NCBI GenBank assembly: GCA_025594325.1
Contig: JANHCV010000001.1
Location: forward strand, 4,712,001-4,776,000
Source of the DNA: Blastocladiella emersonii ATCC 22665
Taxonomy: Eukaryota > Blastocladiomycota > Blastocladiomycetes > Blastocladiales > Blastocladiaceae
DNA: 64,000 nt
Reading direction: 5' to 3'
Position 1 is the stretch's first letter. Each line of letters begins with the position of its first letter. The position numbers were made by a program, and so were the translations under genes. The notes under the pieces are model-generated. The model was not told the DNA's origin. It made no database searches and saw only the letters and a list, made by a program, of their open reading frames with translations. This document shows, in pieces, positions 42,482-55,094 of the stretch.

Positions 42482-45400
42482 ATGAATGCTGAAACTAGCG
42501 GCAACGCCGCCCGCGGCCAAGATCCAGACGGCGGCGGCAGCTTCCCGCCGCCCGGCCGCGCTGCGGCCCCGCTCGTCCCGCCCAGCGCCTCCTCGGGCCC
42601 CGACGACCTGGCTGTGCTGCAGGGCCGCGCTCGCATCTCAGAGTCCGTCACGTATGCATTCACGGAATCAGTTTCGGTTCCTACTTGCGCTGGACAACAC
42701 GGTGCCGAGTCGTTCTGTTGTCTCACAGCAGGCACTGCGCCACATGTTCTAGCGCGCACCGCCGCTCGAGCGCCGTCGAGTCGAACCACGCAAGGGCTGG
42801 CCATGCCATCGCGGCACCGGCACCACCACCACCACCTCCTCCTCCCGCCGGTGCTCCCGCTCAGGCCACGCGCTCGAAAAGGCTTACTTTTGGATCCAAG
42901 GTACGCACACCCGGCCGACTTCAGCGTCGCAACTGAATACTGAAGTGCTCCTGGATCATTCGTAGGGGGGTTTCACACCGTCGAGTACCATCAGGCAGCA
43001 GCAGCAGCAACAGCAGCAGCAGCGGTCTGCGCTGAGCGCCCCCACCGACCTTTACCGAGGTGCTGGCACACGAACTCAGTCTTCGTTGCCGCCAGGTGTC
43101 CACAACTGCTCTCAGCCGTTACTCTCTGGCCAAGCTCGAGCGGGCCATCTGCTTGGCCTGCAGCATACGTCGGACTCGGCATCGAGACCGTCGTCGGCAT
43201 TCCATCCGACGAAACCGACTGTGGGCGATACCCGCTCTTCGCGTACGCCGCAGTCGGGCTCGATTCTACAGCCGCCTTCTTTGAACCCGCAGCCGCGGCC
43301 ACCTGCCGCCGCGCAGCCGCATGATGTCATATCCCTCCTCGACAGCGACGACGACGATGCGTCGCCCCGATCGTATCCCATCGCGATGCGGTGGTTGGGG
43401 TACTTCATCCCGCCCAACCAGTCCAGCTCCCGCCAGTCTCTGGACGTCTCGCGCGCGGCGGCTCGCATCGTCGTGAGCGCGGCTGGCGTGCAGCACGTTT
43501 GGGACATTCCCCGTGATTCCAAGGTCGAGGTACGTCTTTCCGCGTGTTCGATCCAGTCAAGCGCCGCTAACCGTCTCCGACTCGCACGGATGTTCAGGTG
43601 TTTGAGCAAGGCCGCTTCATTGCCATCCTACCGCCGGTTGGCTGTCCCACTGCCCTTGAAACTGGACCGACGACGACGCACTATTCTCCCGGTACGACTG
43701 CACTTCCGCGTTCGCTGACAACGTCCAGAACTAATGAGAGTATCGCCACTTCTCTCCTTGCTTGCCGCGTCTAGATTCCATAAGTGTTGTTCGGCGCTGG
43801 GTCAAGTTCACGCTGTGCAAGTGGAGCAAGGACCTCGTCCGCCAGCTTCGCCTGCTGGTCAAGGACCTGAAGGTCCTCACGACTCTGTACGTCTTTCGCG
43901 TGCTGCGAGTCGTCCTGGTCTCACACGCTCGGTTCGTTGCATATAGGGAGGAAGTGCAAACTCTGCACGACAAGCAGTACACCGTCATGCGCCTCGCCCG
44001 CGAGTCGGGCTTCAATTTCACTCGGGCGGGCCCTCAGCAGTCCGACAGCGCTCCGACACGAACCAGTAACCCGCCGCCGTCGCTGGCCACGCGTTCGGAC
44101 CGCGACTTCTATGGAACCACGTCGTCATCGACCTCGACCGCGTTCGCGTCCTCGGCATCATCACGGCCTCGCCCGCCAGTCGTTCTGCGCTCCGCTGCGC
44201 CCTCCGCCACGACCTCCGCCGCGACCACCGCCTCGAACACGCCTTCCCACACGCCGTCTGGGGCGGTGTACATCGACAACACCGACGACGAAAGTTCGGC
44301 GTGTCGCGCACCCACCACTGCCGCCAGCAGCGCCGATTCCGCGCCACCACGACGGAGCACGCGCCTCGCCGCCACTACCACCGCCAGCACCACGCGCACC
44401 GTGTACAAGAAGCCCGCCGCTGCTCCACGCGCCAAGGCGCCGCCGAAACCCGCCGAACCGACCGCGCGCCAGATCATCACCGAGTTCCTCCGCGAGAACG
44501 AGCTTAACATGAACCTCGGGATGCAGCTGTTTGAGTTCCCGATCCCTCGCGCTGCTCCTGTTGTCGTCGCGCCCGTATCGGCTCCCGCTGTCGTCGCACC
44601 CGAGCCTGTTCCTGCTGCCGTCGCGCTCGCGCCCGCGCCCGCGCCCGAGTTGGCGCCTGATGCGCCCGAAGACTCGTCGGCGACCACCTCGGCGCCGGTG
44701 CTCGGCGCTGCCGCTGACGGCCTCGTCGCTGCGACCGGCGACGCGAACGGGCAGCCCGTCACCGAGCCTCCCGCCGCCGCACCCGCACCTGCCGCTCCCG
44801 TTCCTGTTCCTGCCGCCGCGCCTATCGCTCCGGCAGTATCCGCGGCCCGCGCGGCCGCCACGTCGCTCAGCATTGCGGTGCAGGACGCGCTGCGCCTCGA
44901 CGAGACCGAGTACCTCAACGACACCATGATCGAGTGGTACTGCAAGTACCTGCTCGGCAACCTGTCCGAGGCCGAGCGCGCCGCCGTGCATTGCTACAAC
45001 ACCTTCTTCTACCCGCGTCTCGCGCGCACCGGCGCCGACCGCGCGGCCGGGTACCGCGGCGTCGCCAACTACGCGCGCGGCGTCGACCTGTTCGCCAAGC
45101 GGCTCGTCATCATCCCCATGCACGAGTCGATGCACTGGTACCTCGCCGTCGTGTTCAACCCCGGCAGCATGATCGACCGCGGCGACGCTCCCGCTCCCGC
45201 TCCCGCTGCTGCCGCCGCGAGCAACGCCGAATCGGTCGTGCAGCCTGCCGCGGTGCCCGTCGCGCCCGTCGAGCTCGAGATTGACCTCATGGACGTGGAC
45301 GCGGCCGCCGACGCCGAGGCCGTGGCCGCTGAGAGCGCCGTCCTCGCGACCACGGCGCAGCTCGCCCAGCGCGAGGCCCACGCGCCCGTCCCGCCCTCGA

Positions 45401-48400
45401 TCGACCGCGAGCTCGGCAGCAACGCCGCCGCGACGAGTTCGCGCCCGCCGTCCCCATTGGTCGAGCGCCGCCGCGACGTGGTCGAGGTCCCGTCGTCGCC
45501 GTCGAGCACCGGTGCCGCGGTTCGCAGCGGCACCGGCTCGCCCGTTCCAACGGCGGCTGCGGCGGTTTCGGCCGCCGAGGTCGAGTCCGCGCTTGGCGCG
45601 GCCGTGCAGCAGGCCCACGACACGAGCATGGATGCCCAGCTCGCCGCTCAGTTGCAGGCCGTCGACGTCGACACGAGCGGCGACGCAGAGTTCGCCCGGC
45701 GGCTCGCTGCGTCCCTCGAGGCGCCAGCCGAGCCGCGGTCGGGCCACCCGGGCCTTCGCCGCCGCCGCGGTCCCGCACCGGAAACGGTCAACGACACCGT
45801 GGTCCTCGACTCGGACGACGACGAGTCGCACCCGACCAAGTCTCCCGCTCCCGAGCCCGCCGAGCCAGCAGCGCCTGCGCCCACGCACGACCTCGACAAC
45901 CAGATGTTCATCGTGATCCTCGACAGTCTCGGGTCCAAGCGCAAGCGCGCCGCCGACCAACTCGGCGACTATTTCGTCCGCGAGGCCCAGGCGCGCGGGC
46001 TCACGATCAAGGCCGGGTACGAGGTGCTCAAGATCGACGCCAAGGTGCCGCAGCAGCCCAACCTGTACGACTGCGGCGTCTACGTCATCCACTTCATCGA
46101 GCGCATCCTGCGCAACCCGCGCCTCATGCTCCAGACCATCCTCGACTCGGCCAACAACTCGAAGCGGCCACGCGCCAAGCCCAAAGCCAAGTCGAAGGCG
46201 GCGGCAGCAGCCTCGTTCTCGTCCTCGTCGCCGGCCGGGTCCGCTGCGAGCGGCGCGGCGCCAGACGACGACGCCGACCCGTGGGCCGGCGAAGAGGTCC
46301 CAAAGAAGCGCGTCACCCTCACCCACCTCGTCCTCGCACTCACCACCGAGTACCGTCAGGAGCTCGGGCTCCCCGTCGGCGTGCCGCACGGCGCGCAGAA
46401 CCAGGGCGCCGCGGGCGAGGACGACGACCGCGAGTCGTCGCCCGACATCCTCGACGTGGTCGAGATACCGGCGCCGCGACCGCCCACGCCGCCGCCCAAG
46501 GCTCCGGCGACGCAGCGCAAGCGCCGCAAGACGCAGGGTCCCCTACCCGGCGCCTTCAACAACGACGACCCGATGTCGGCGGCATCGTCCTCGAGCATGG
46601 CGCTCGGCGGGCTGCTCTCCCAGTCGGCCGACGGCATGGTCGCCCACGCGCCCGCGCAGGTGGAGCCGCCGCGCGCTACTCGGTCCCGCCGCTCGCAGCA
46701 CGTCGTCGTCAGTAGTGGAACTGAGGACGAGAACGAGAGCATGGACCTCGATATCGTCAACCCGCAGCCGCCGCCCGAGCCGCCCGCCCTCATCGCGCGC
46801 AAACGTCCCCGCGACGAGCACGGCCCGCTCAACGTCGTGCCGACGCCACCGGCTCTGCAGCCCCTGGCACCGCAGGACCCGCAGCAGCTTCCGGAGCCTT
46901 CCTCGCCGCTCATGCCGACGGGCAGCGACTACGACGACGAGTTTCCGCGGAGCCCGAATCGGCGGAAACGGCAGCGCACCGGCGAATTACTCGGCGAGCT
47001 CGCCGAGGGTCACGGCCTCGCGGGCACCGCCGCGGCCGACCATCAGCAGCAGCAGCAGTACGACTACCAGCAGTACCAGCAGTCCCAGCATGACGCCGAC
47101 CTGCCCGACGACTACTTTGCCGCGGACACCGGCATGGACATGGACGTGGACCCGTCGCAGGAGATCGTGTCACGCCCAACGACCGCCCTTTCGTCGCACG
47201 GTGACGCGGCGAACCCGCCGCTCGCCGTCGATCGCGGTACCCCCGCGGCCCCGGCCGACGTGGTGTCGCCGCAGGAGAACGACAAGATGTGGCGCCAACG
47301 GCGGCTCGAGCAGCAGCGCGGGTTCGGTACGGGTTCGTCGCTATCGAGCCCCTCGTTCCAGGTCCCCGCGCACGACCTGCCGCCCCTCCCGACGCAGCCG
47401 CTTCCCGCGCTGCCCACGTCCTCGTCCACGTCCGCGGCTGCCGCGCTCGCCGCGGCCACCCGCACGCCCCTGACCCCGCGCCGCAGGGCCGCCCTGGCGC
47501 GACGCACGGGTCCGAGTCCGCCGCCGCCGCCCGAGCAGCACGTGTTGGACTCGGCCTTCCAGTACAAGTCGTTGTCGACGGCCGTCTTGTCGCTCTCGAC
47601 CTCCGCATCCTCGTCCACGTCTTCGCTCGCGGCGGCGCACTCACACCGCTCGGGCGTGTGCGTGATCGACCCCAAGCTCGTCGACTACCAGCACGACGGC
47701 GTGTCCTCGCCCGCGCGCGATCCCGCCGCCCCGGCCCCGCCCGCCCCGCCCGCCCCGTCGACGTCAGCAACGGCCGCTGTCGATCCCACCACCACCCCCT
47801 TCGCCCAAAGTCTGGCCAGGCGGGGGCTCACCATGCCGCCGATCAAGCCCGCAACGCTGACGGGCTCCGCGGTCGCGCCGGCACCCGTCGCAGCATCGAC
47901 CACGCCCGCCGCCACGGGCTCGACCAAGCTCTCGCTTGACCTCCAGCCCGAGGACGAGCTGATGGCCGAGTCACACGCGCCTGCGTCGACATCGGCGTCG
48001 ACGGCGAGCTGGCGCGATCGCCCGCCAACGGTCCTCAAGGGCGCCAGCGGGCACGCGACGCCCGTCTCCGCGTCCGCGCACACGACGCCGCCCGCCGCCG
48101 CTGCTCCCGTCCGCGTCAGCGCGCCGGCAAGCGGTTCATCCGCGCCGACTCGGCCGCAGGCGCTCGAGACGTACGTTGTCGACGACGACGAGGACGACGC
48201 TGCGCACGCGGAAGGGCCCGAGATTGCGGTCGACCTCAGCGGGCTCAGCGGGTACGTACCGCCGTCGCAGGAGCGCGACAACAACGGCGACGTGGTCCAT
48301 TTCGGCGAGGACGACGGCAGCGCGCAGCCGCCCACGGTCCCGAAGCTCGCCCAGTCGCAGTACTTTGGCGGCGAGTCGTTGTCGATGTCGATGTCGGCCG

Positions 48401-49281
48401 CGCCGCGCGTCGAGGAGTCCAACCCGCTCCCGCCGCTGCCGAAGCCACCGTCGTCGGCCAAGCCCGTCGTCGCAGCTGAATCACGTGCGGCGCAGCAGTC
48501 CGTGACGCCGGTCGTGGTCCTCTCGTCGGACGACGAGGACGGTGCGTCCGCCGCGCCGCCGCCCGCCCCTCCGTCGAAGCCCGCGGCCGCCCCGAAGTCG
48601 GCCGGCTCGTTCGGCGACCTGTTCGAGGAGCTCGCCGATGGAATGGAGGAGCCGATCGGCCAGAACCAGGCCAAGTCCAAGGCCGCGCCCGCGTACGCGT
48701 CGTCGTACAAGATCACTGTTCCGGCTACCGCCAAGGACAAGGGCCGCCGTGGGGCGGGCAAGTCGGCGGCGGCGTCGGCGTCGCGCGCGACCTCAACGAC
48801 GGCGGCCAAGGGCAAGGGCACGTCGAGCGGGCGGTCGAGCGGGCGGCAGACGCCCAAGGCCGTCGAGTCGTCCGACGACGACATCGAGTTTGTCGGCGAG
48901 ACGCAGGCACCGGGCGCCAGCTCGAGCTCGAGTTTGGGTTTCGCTGCCGCGCCGCCTCGGAACGCTCGCTCGACGCGCAGCAAGGCGTCGTCATCGCGCA
49001 ACAGCCCCGAGATCGGCGGGTACGTTGACGACGACGACGACGACTACGCGCCGGTGACCGTCCGGCGCAGCTCGCGCCGGTCGCGCAACCAGCCCAAGGC
49101 GCACGAAGCCACGCTCGACGAGCTCCGCGCGAAGAAGGCGGCGGCGGCGGCGGCGGCGGGCCCGGGCGGCAAGTACCTCCAGGAGCCCGACCCGCGCGAC
49201 GGACGCAAGGGCCGGATCGGCGGCAGCATGGACCACAGCAAGGGCTTGATGTCGGACGAGATTTCCGACAGCGACGATTGA
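42482..49281 (+). CDS. ULP2-like: Ulp2-type SUMO protease, very large
   Basis: Six exons: 42482-42651, 42753-42900, 42966-43529, 43598-43691, 43775-43886 and 43947-49281; about 2,140 aa. Introns are gtatgc, gtacgc, gtacgt, gtacga and gtacgt. The C48 peptidase starts at LDETEYLNDTMIEWYCKYLL, then HESMHWYLAVVF (His at about 759), DSLG (Asp at about 1021) and YDCGVYVIHFIERIL (Cys at about 1071). The catalytic His and Asp are separated by about 260 residues, the long insert typical of the Ulp2/SENP6 group. Flanks are disordered, acidic and Ser/Pro/Ala-rich; the tail ends DEISDSDD, like a nuclear acidic end. It would remove poly-SUMO from nuclear proteins. Early exons were chosen by frame continuity and are less certain than the last. 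Confidence 0.82.
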
Positions 49282-50246
49282 GCGGTGGTGCGTGTGCGAG
49301 AAGAAGAGTGTGTGAATGAAGTTCGTTTTCCTTATCTAAATCGGTCGGTCGACGCGCCTTGCGACGCGACGCGAGGCGAGGTGTGCGGCTCGCTTACGTC
49401 GCGAGGGACGTTTGAGATCAGTCAGCCTCGGCGACCGGCAGCCGGTCGTGTGCCGTGAGGGCCGGCTAGTCAGGGACCGTGGCCAGGGTTACGCCCGCGA
49501 GAGCCGCGATGACCATGACCATGGCCGCCGCGGACTCACCGCGGCCGGCGGCGGAGCGTGGCGAGGGCGAACCGTCGGTCCGATGGGATCGCGCTGATCG
49601 ATCACTCCACACCTCGCCAAGGACCACGTCCACGGTGGGAGTGTCGCGAGCGTGGTGGTGGTCGGTCGGTCGCCGCAGGCAGGCAGGCAGTGGGGTCCGC
49701 CCTGGGTCCGCCCCGCCGGCTTGGCGCCACACCGCTCCTTCTCCCTTCCACTGCCAAGAATCGGATTCGTTCCCCTCTCCCTGCTCTGTCATACACGCGT
49801 GCTACTGGCCGCAACGTCGCCGGCGTCGCTCCCTGTAACGAATCCCCCGTCGTCGTGAAGTGGTGTCTGTACAGCTCGAGCTCGAAGCCGCTCCGCCTCC
49901 CTCCTCCCTCCTCCCTCCTCCCTCCTCCCTCCTCCCTCCTCCCTCCTCCCTCCCTCCCTCCCTCCCTCCCTCCCTCCCTCCCTCCCTCCCTCCTCCCTTC
50001 GTGAAGTGGTGTCTGTACAGCTCGAGCTCGAAGCCGCTCCGCCTCCCTCCTCCCTCCTCCCTCCTCCCTCCTCCCTCCTCCCTCCTCCCTCCTCCCTCCC
50101 TCCCTCCCTCCCTCCCTCCCTCCCTCCCTCCCTCCCTCCTCCCTTCGCTCTTTGCAAAGCCGTCCTCACCTCTGTATACCACTCGTCTCTTCCTCTACTC
50201 GCGCGTTGCCGGCCAACCTGTCCTCCCACCGACGTAACCGAACCCC
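49282..50246. other. Intergenic region upstream of the ADAM gene
   Basis: 965 bp. No gene. Its last 400 bp hold a duplicated pyrimidine-rich block (separate entry) immediately before the ADAM start. Confidence 0.5.
49854..50145. repeat. 146-bp tandem duplication with CCTCC/CCCT run
   Basis: Two copies with a period of 146 bp; each starts with CGTGAAGTGGTGTCTGTACA, then about 80-100 bp of CCTCCCTCCT-type repeat. The minus strand would read GGGAGGGAGG, with G-quadruplex potential. It ends about 100 bp before the ADAM ATG, inside the probable 5' leader or promoter. Confidence 0.85.
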
Positions 50247-53200
50247 ATGCATCGACCGCGCACCGACACCGCCATGGAGCCTGCCGCCGTCCCTGCCGCC
50301 ACCGCGCGGCGACCACGCCGCCGCCCGACCGCGTCGCTGGCGACCGCCGTCCTCGCGACGCTGGCCGCACTCTTCCTCGCCGTGACGCTGCTCGCGCCGC
50401 CCGCGCGCGCGCACTCGATCGACAACCCGGGCGAGGACCTGCTGCACTACGAGCTGCTGACGACGGCGCCGCGCGTCGAGGTGGTTCGGCCGGGCCGCAC
50501 GCCGCTGCACAAGCGCGGTGCGCGGCCCGCCGTGCACGCCGACGACCACCTGCGCGTCGCCCTGTCGGCCTTCAACCGCACCTTCCACCTGCACCTGCGC
50601 CCCGACACGCATCTCGTGCACCCGCAGGCGACCGTCACGGTGCACCGCCCCGACGGGTCCGTCGTCACCAAGCCGCTCACGGCGCGCGTCTACCGCGGCC
50701 GCGTCGTCGAGAACCGCGCCCACTCGGACCGCCTGCACGCCTGGGACGCGGCCGGCGTCGTGGCGCATGTCGCTGCCGCGGACGCGACGGCGCACCTCGC
50801 GCCCACGCGCCAGGAGCTCGTCGAAGAGGCCGCTGTCGGGACCGCGAGTCTCGTCATGGAGCACGACGGGTGCGTTTCCCTGCTGCGCTGCGAGCTGCGC
50901 CACCCTTCCTCCGCTGACGACCCTCCCATGTAGCCTCACCGAGCACGACGAGCTCGCCAACCACTACCCGAACACGCGCAAGCCCGTCTTCTACGCCCAC
51001 TTTGACGTGGCCGGCGAGCAGTACAAGGTGACCCCGCTGCACGCCTACGCCGCGACCAAGCGGCCCAACGACCCCGAGGTCGCTCCGCTCAAGGTCCGCC
51101 GCTCGGTCGGCGGGCCCGCCGCCGCCGACGCCACCATGCTCATCTACCGCGCCTCGGACACGGTCGCCGGCCGCCTGGGGAAGCGCGCCGCCGCGACCTC
51201 GGCCAACCCGCGCGACGGCCGCCGCCTGCTGATGCGCGACCCGATCGCGCCGCCCACCGCCGCCGCGTCGTCGCCGTCGGCCCCCGGCGAGTGCGGCGCC
51301 GGCCTCGTCGCGTGGAACCGCGATTACCGCAAAACCGCCGCAAAGGACCGCGCCCGCATGTTCCGCGACGCGGGGCTCCCCGCTGACCTCGTCGTCGTCG
51401 GCGAGCCGCTGTTCCCCAACTCGACGATCGACGGTGCGGATGCCGGCCACCTGCAGCGGCGCCAGGCGTCGCGCACCACGGTCAACGCGGCGGCCGCGGC
51501 GGCGACCAGCACGCCCATCACGTCGCCCGCGCAGTGCATCTCCAACCCCAAGTTCGTGTACATGGGCGTCGCGTCCGACTGCATGTACTCTGCGCAGTTC
51601 GGCAACTCCGAGTCGCAGGTCCTGACCCAGCTCATCAACGTGTGGTCGCAGGTGTCGGCGAAATACCAGACCACCTTCAACGTGGGCGTCGGGATCGTGT
51701 CGACCGAGGTCCGCCTGACGTGCGGCAAGGAGGCGTGGAACCGCGAGTGCTCGACGAGCTTCTCGATCCAGGACCGCCTCGGCGCCTTCTCGCAGTGGCG
51801 CGGCACCCGCGCGTCCGCCGAGGGCCTGTGGCACCTCATGTCGACGTGCAACACGGGCACCACGCTCGGCATCGCGTGGACGGGGACCGTGTGCCAGACC
51901 AAGGCCACGGCGCAATCGCGCGCCGCCGACCCGAGTTCCGGGACTACGGCGGGGACCGACTACGTGTCCGGGACCGGCGTGTCGACGCTGACGCGCGACC
52001 AGTGGAAGGTGGTCGCGCACGAGGTGGCGCACAACTTTGGCGCCGTCCACGACTGCATCAGCAGCCAGTGCTCGGCGGCGGCCGCGGCGGGGACGCGCAT
52101 CACGGACCTGTCGTGCTGCCCGTGCAGCACGGGCGGGACGACCACGGGCAACTGCGACTGCGGCGGCCAGTACATCATGAACCCGACCGACAACTCGCGC
52201 ACCGACGCCTTCTCGCCGTGCTCGGTTAGCAGCGTGTGCGGCACGCTGCAGCGCGCGCTCCGGTCGCCGCTCGGCGGCACCCAGTGCCTGCAGGAGCCCG
52301 GCGCCCAGACCACGCTGCAGGGCAAGGTGTGCGGCAACGGGATCCTCGAGGAGGGCGAGCAGTGCGACTGCGGCACCAAGTGCGACTCGGACGCGTGCTG
52401 CACCAAGGACTGCAAGTTCAAGGCGCCCGCCGTGTGCAGCGACACCAACAACCCCGGGTGCTGCGCCGGGTGCCAGTTCAAGCCCGCGGGGACCGTGTGC
52501 CGCGACTCGCAGGACTTCTGCGACGTGCCCGAGACGTGCAGCGGGACCTCGGCCGTGTGCCCGACCGACGCGTTCCGCGAGGACGGGCTCGCGTGCAAGC
52601 TCAACGGGACGTTCCCCGACGCGACGCGCGCCGCCGCCACCTACTGCGCGTCGGGCATGTGCACGTCGCGCAGCGCGCAGTGCTTCCTCGCGTCCAAGGG
52701 CCAGACCATGGTGTTCCAGACGGCGTGTTCCGCGCAGCAGGGGTCGTGCAGCGTCAGCTGCGCCGACCCGTCCGGCGGCAACGCGTGCTACCTCCTCGAC
52801 TCGGCCTTCTTTGACGGCACCGAGTGCGGGCTCGGCGGCCGGTGCCGCGCCGGGCAGTGCTCGGGCTCCTCGCTCCTCAACTCGCTCAGCTCGTGGCTCT
52901 ACGCGAACCCGACCGTCACCATCGTCGTCGCGATCATCCTCGGACTCTCGGTCCTCTCGTGCCTCTACTCGTGCTGCGTCCGCAAGTTCTGCGACAAGAT
53001 GCGCCAGCGCAAGGTGCCCGTCCGCATCCCCGCCCCGCCACCGCGCGCGTCGGTGAGTCCCGCGCTCGACCACGACTCGCCGCACCCGCCGCCCGCTCCT
53101 GCTGCCCCCGCGTCGACGGCCCCGCCCGCGATGGCGAGCGCGCCGCCCGCCGCGCGCCAGGATACCGCGCAGCGCATGTATGAGGAGCAGCAGGCGTACC

Positions 53201-53614
53201 TGTCGCAGGTCGCCACGTCGACGCGCCCGTCCCCGCCGCCCGCCGTCGCCGCGTCCGCGACGGGCCCCACGGGCAGCCCGTTCCCGCCACCGCGCTCGAC
53301 GCCCGTGCACCACTCGGGCGGCAGCGGCGGCAGCGCGTACGCCGCGGATACCTCGCACCAGCACCTCCTGCGGACCGCCGACCAAGACCCACCGTACGCC
53401 GCCTCGGTGTCGCAGGCTGGGTACGGGAACGAGGTGTACGCGCAGGCGCCGCCGCTCCGCCACAACCACCTGCAGGCCACCGGCGGTAGCAGGTATCCTC
53501 CCGCACCGTACGTCGAGCAGCCCCCCGTCACGGCGGCGTACGCGCAGTACTCTGGGTACGGGCAGCCGATCGGCCAGCCCCCGCCCCCGCAGCAGCAGCC
53601 GCAGGCGTACTACG

Positions 53615-53648
<34 letters not shown>

Positions 53649-53679
53649 CCCGCAAGGTACCGGGTATGGCGGCCGGTGA
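50247..53679 (+). CDS. ADAM-type metalloprotease-disintegrin, membrane anchored
   Basis: Two exons, 50247-50869 and 50934-53679; about 1,122 aa. The intron is gtgcgt..gtag. Signal sequence near residues 30-55 (LATLAALFLAVTLLAPPARA). Prodomain to about 290. Catalytic part has HEVAHNFGAVHD at about 570-581, the full HExxHxxGxxHD zinc site. Disintegrin starts CGNGILEEGEQCDCG (about 674) with the dense Cys pattern, followed by an ADAM Cys-rich part. TM helix TVTIVVAIILGLSVLSCL at about 868-886. The cytoplasmic tail is Pro-rich and ends in polyglutamine. ADAMs shed membrane proteins and are present in some early fungi. A second ATG at 50274 is possible. Upstream repeats (previous entry) may affect expression. 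Confidence 0.9.
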
Positions 53680-53947
53680 CACGCGGCTGCGATGTTGAGT
53701 GGTTGATGGTCATGATGGAGGGCAATTGTATAAATTTTGTTTCGCGCTCGATGGATTGAATCGGTGTCAGTTAGAGGCTTTCGAGGAGAGCCTGCGGAGA
53801 GGGATGGGCTGATGGACGCGTCGCTCATCCGCGCGTGAGGACGGACACGTCGCTTGCTCTCGGAGTCGCGACCCTGTGAAGCGGAATCCTCAGGAGCCCG
53901 AGTGAAGGCGACGTGAGAGGACTACTCGATCAATTAAAACTGTGTAT

Positions 53948-54859
53948 TCACGGCGCGAGAGCGATCTCATGGCCACCGACAAGCTCCGCAGCCGTCGTCA
54001 GCGGTGCGCTGTCCTCGCTTGCGGTCGCGGGCGCAGCCGCCGCGGGCGCGACGGGCACGACCTTGGGCGGCGTGAACGGCGGCATCGCGTCCGCGGCTAG
54101 GTTCTCGAGCAGCGGGCGGGCATGGACGCAGCTCTTGGTGCTGCGATAACACGACGCGCGCGCGGCGACGCCCGGCGCGGCCATCCTGAACGGGATCAGC
54201 CCGTTGCTGAGGACCAGCGCGTACGCGGGCACGCCGTCGGGCTCCGTGACGGCGGTGGGCGAGGAGAAGACCGACCCGGGCGGCGGCATGGGCACGCGGA
54301 CCGTCATGGCGCTGGCCATCATGCCGGCGAAGGTGAGGGGTGAGCCCAGGATGCGCGTGCGCTCGCGGCAGAGGACGTCGTCCTCGAGGTGGCAAAGGAC
54401 GCGGACGACGTGGCGGCACGGTTCGAGGCGCGGCGGGAGCGCGGTCGGGTGGAACTCGGCGGTGTACGCGGCGAGGCCGGTCGCGAGGTGGGCGCACGAC
54501 CGCGACGAGCAGGTGAAGCGCGTCAGGTCGAGCGGCGGGTCAAAGTGAAGCGACTTGAAGGGCGCGCACAGGGCGAGCTGGAAGATCGCGACCGTGGTGA
54601 AGCGATCGGCGACTAACCCGTGCCCATGAGGGTCCCTCGATCCGCCGTCGTGGACGAGGAAGATCTGCAGGGCGGGCAAAGCGAGCGGTTTTCTCCTCTT
54701 CGTTGTGGTCTTGGCGACCGTCGCGGGTGGCGACGCGGCGCACGGGAACACCTGGTACGGTCGCGGGCCAAACTCGCCCGCTTGATCTACGCGGGGGTCG
54801 CAAGATATGCGTAACTTGACACGCGCTCGGCAGGCGCCCAACGGCCTCCAGGGCGCCAA
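53948..54859 (-). CDS. Unrecognised protein
   Basis: Minus-strand frame of about 300 codons. It opens at 54859 with no ATG in good position, so an upstream first exon is likely missing; a possible acceptor is at about 54790 (cccgcgtag). Coherent, non-repetitive sequence with features such as RDPHGHGLVADRFTTVAIF, LHFDPPLDLTRFTCSSRSC, PCRHVVRVLCHLEDDVLC and RILGSPLTFAGMMASAM; several Cys and a Pro/Ala tail. I recognise no family. The evenness of the sequence without low complexity supports a real protein. Convergent with the ADAM gene. Confidence 0.45.
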   Translation of the reverse strand: MAPWRPLGACRARVKLRISCDPRVDQAGEFGPRPYQVFPCAASPPATVAKTTTKRRKPLALPALQIFLVHDGGSRDPHGHGLVADRFTTVAIFQLALCAPFKSLHFDPPLDLTRFTCSSRSCAHLATGLAAYTAEFHPTALPPRLEPCRHVVRVLCHLEDDVLCRERTRILGSPLTFAGMMASAMTVRVPMPPPGSVFSSPTAVTEPDGVPAYALVLSNGLIPFRMAAPGVAARASCYRSTKSCVHARPLLENLAADAMPPFTPPKVVPVAPAAAAPATASEDSAPLTTAAELVGGHEIALAP

Positions 54860-55094
54860 TAACCCACCTGGATACTCTCAACTGTTCTACCAGCACATTG
54901 TCAATGATTCAATGTCATTCCCGTCAATCGCGCACTTCTGCCGATAGGTCGGATGCCCCGGCGTGATGGCGCGCTGATCGGCGGCGTCGCCACCGCCACC
55001 GTTGCCCGTCGCTGCCCTCGCTGCCGCCGATCACTCCTCCCCTACTTCTCTCGCCCCTGCCCTTTCACCAACCGCCGCACACGAACGGCACTCC

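Noticed and set aside
44161..46389. 742-codon minus-strand frame
   Set aside because: Antisense of Ulp2; the plus frame has the catalytic triad.
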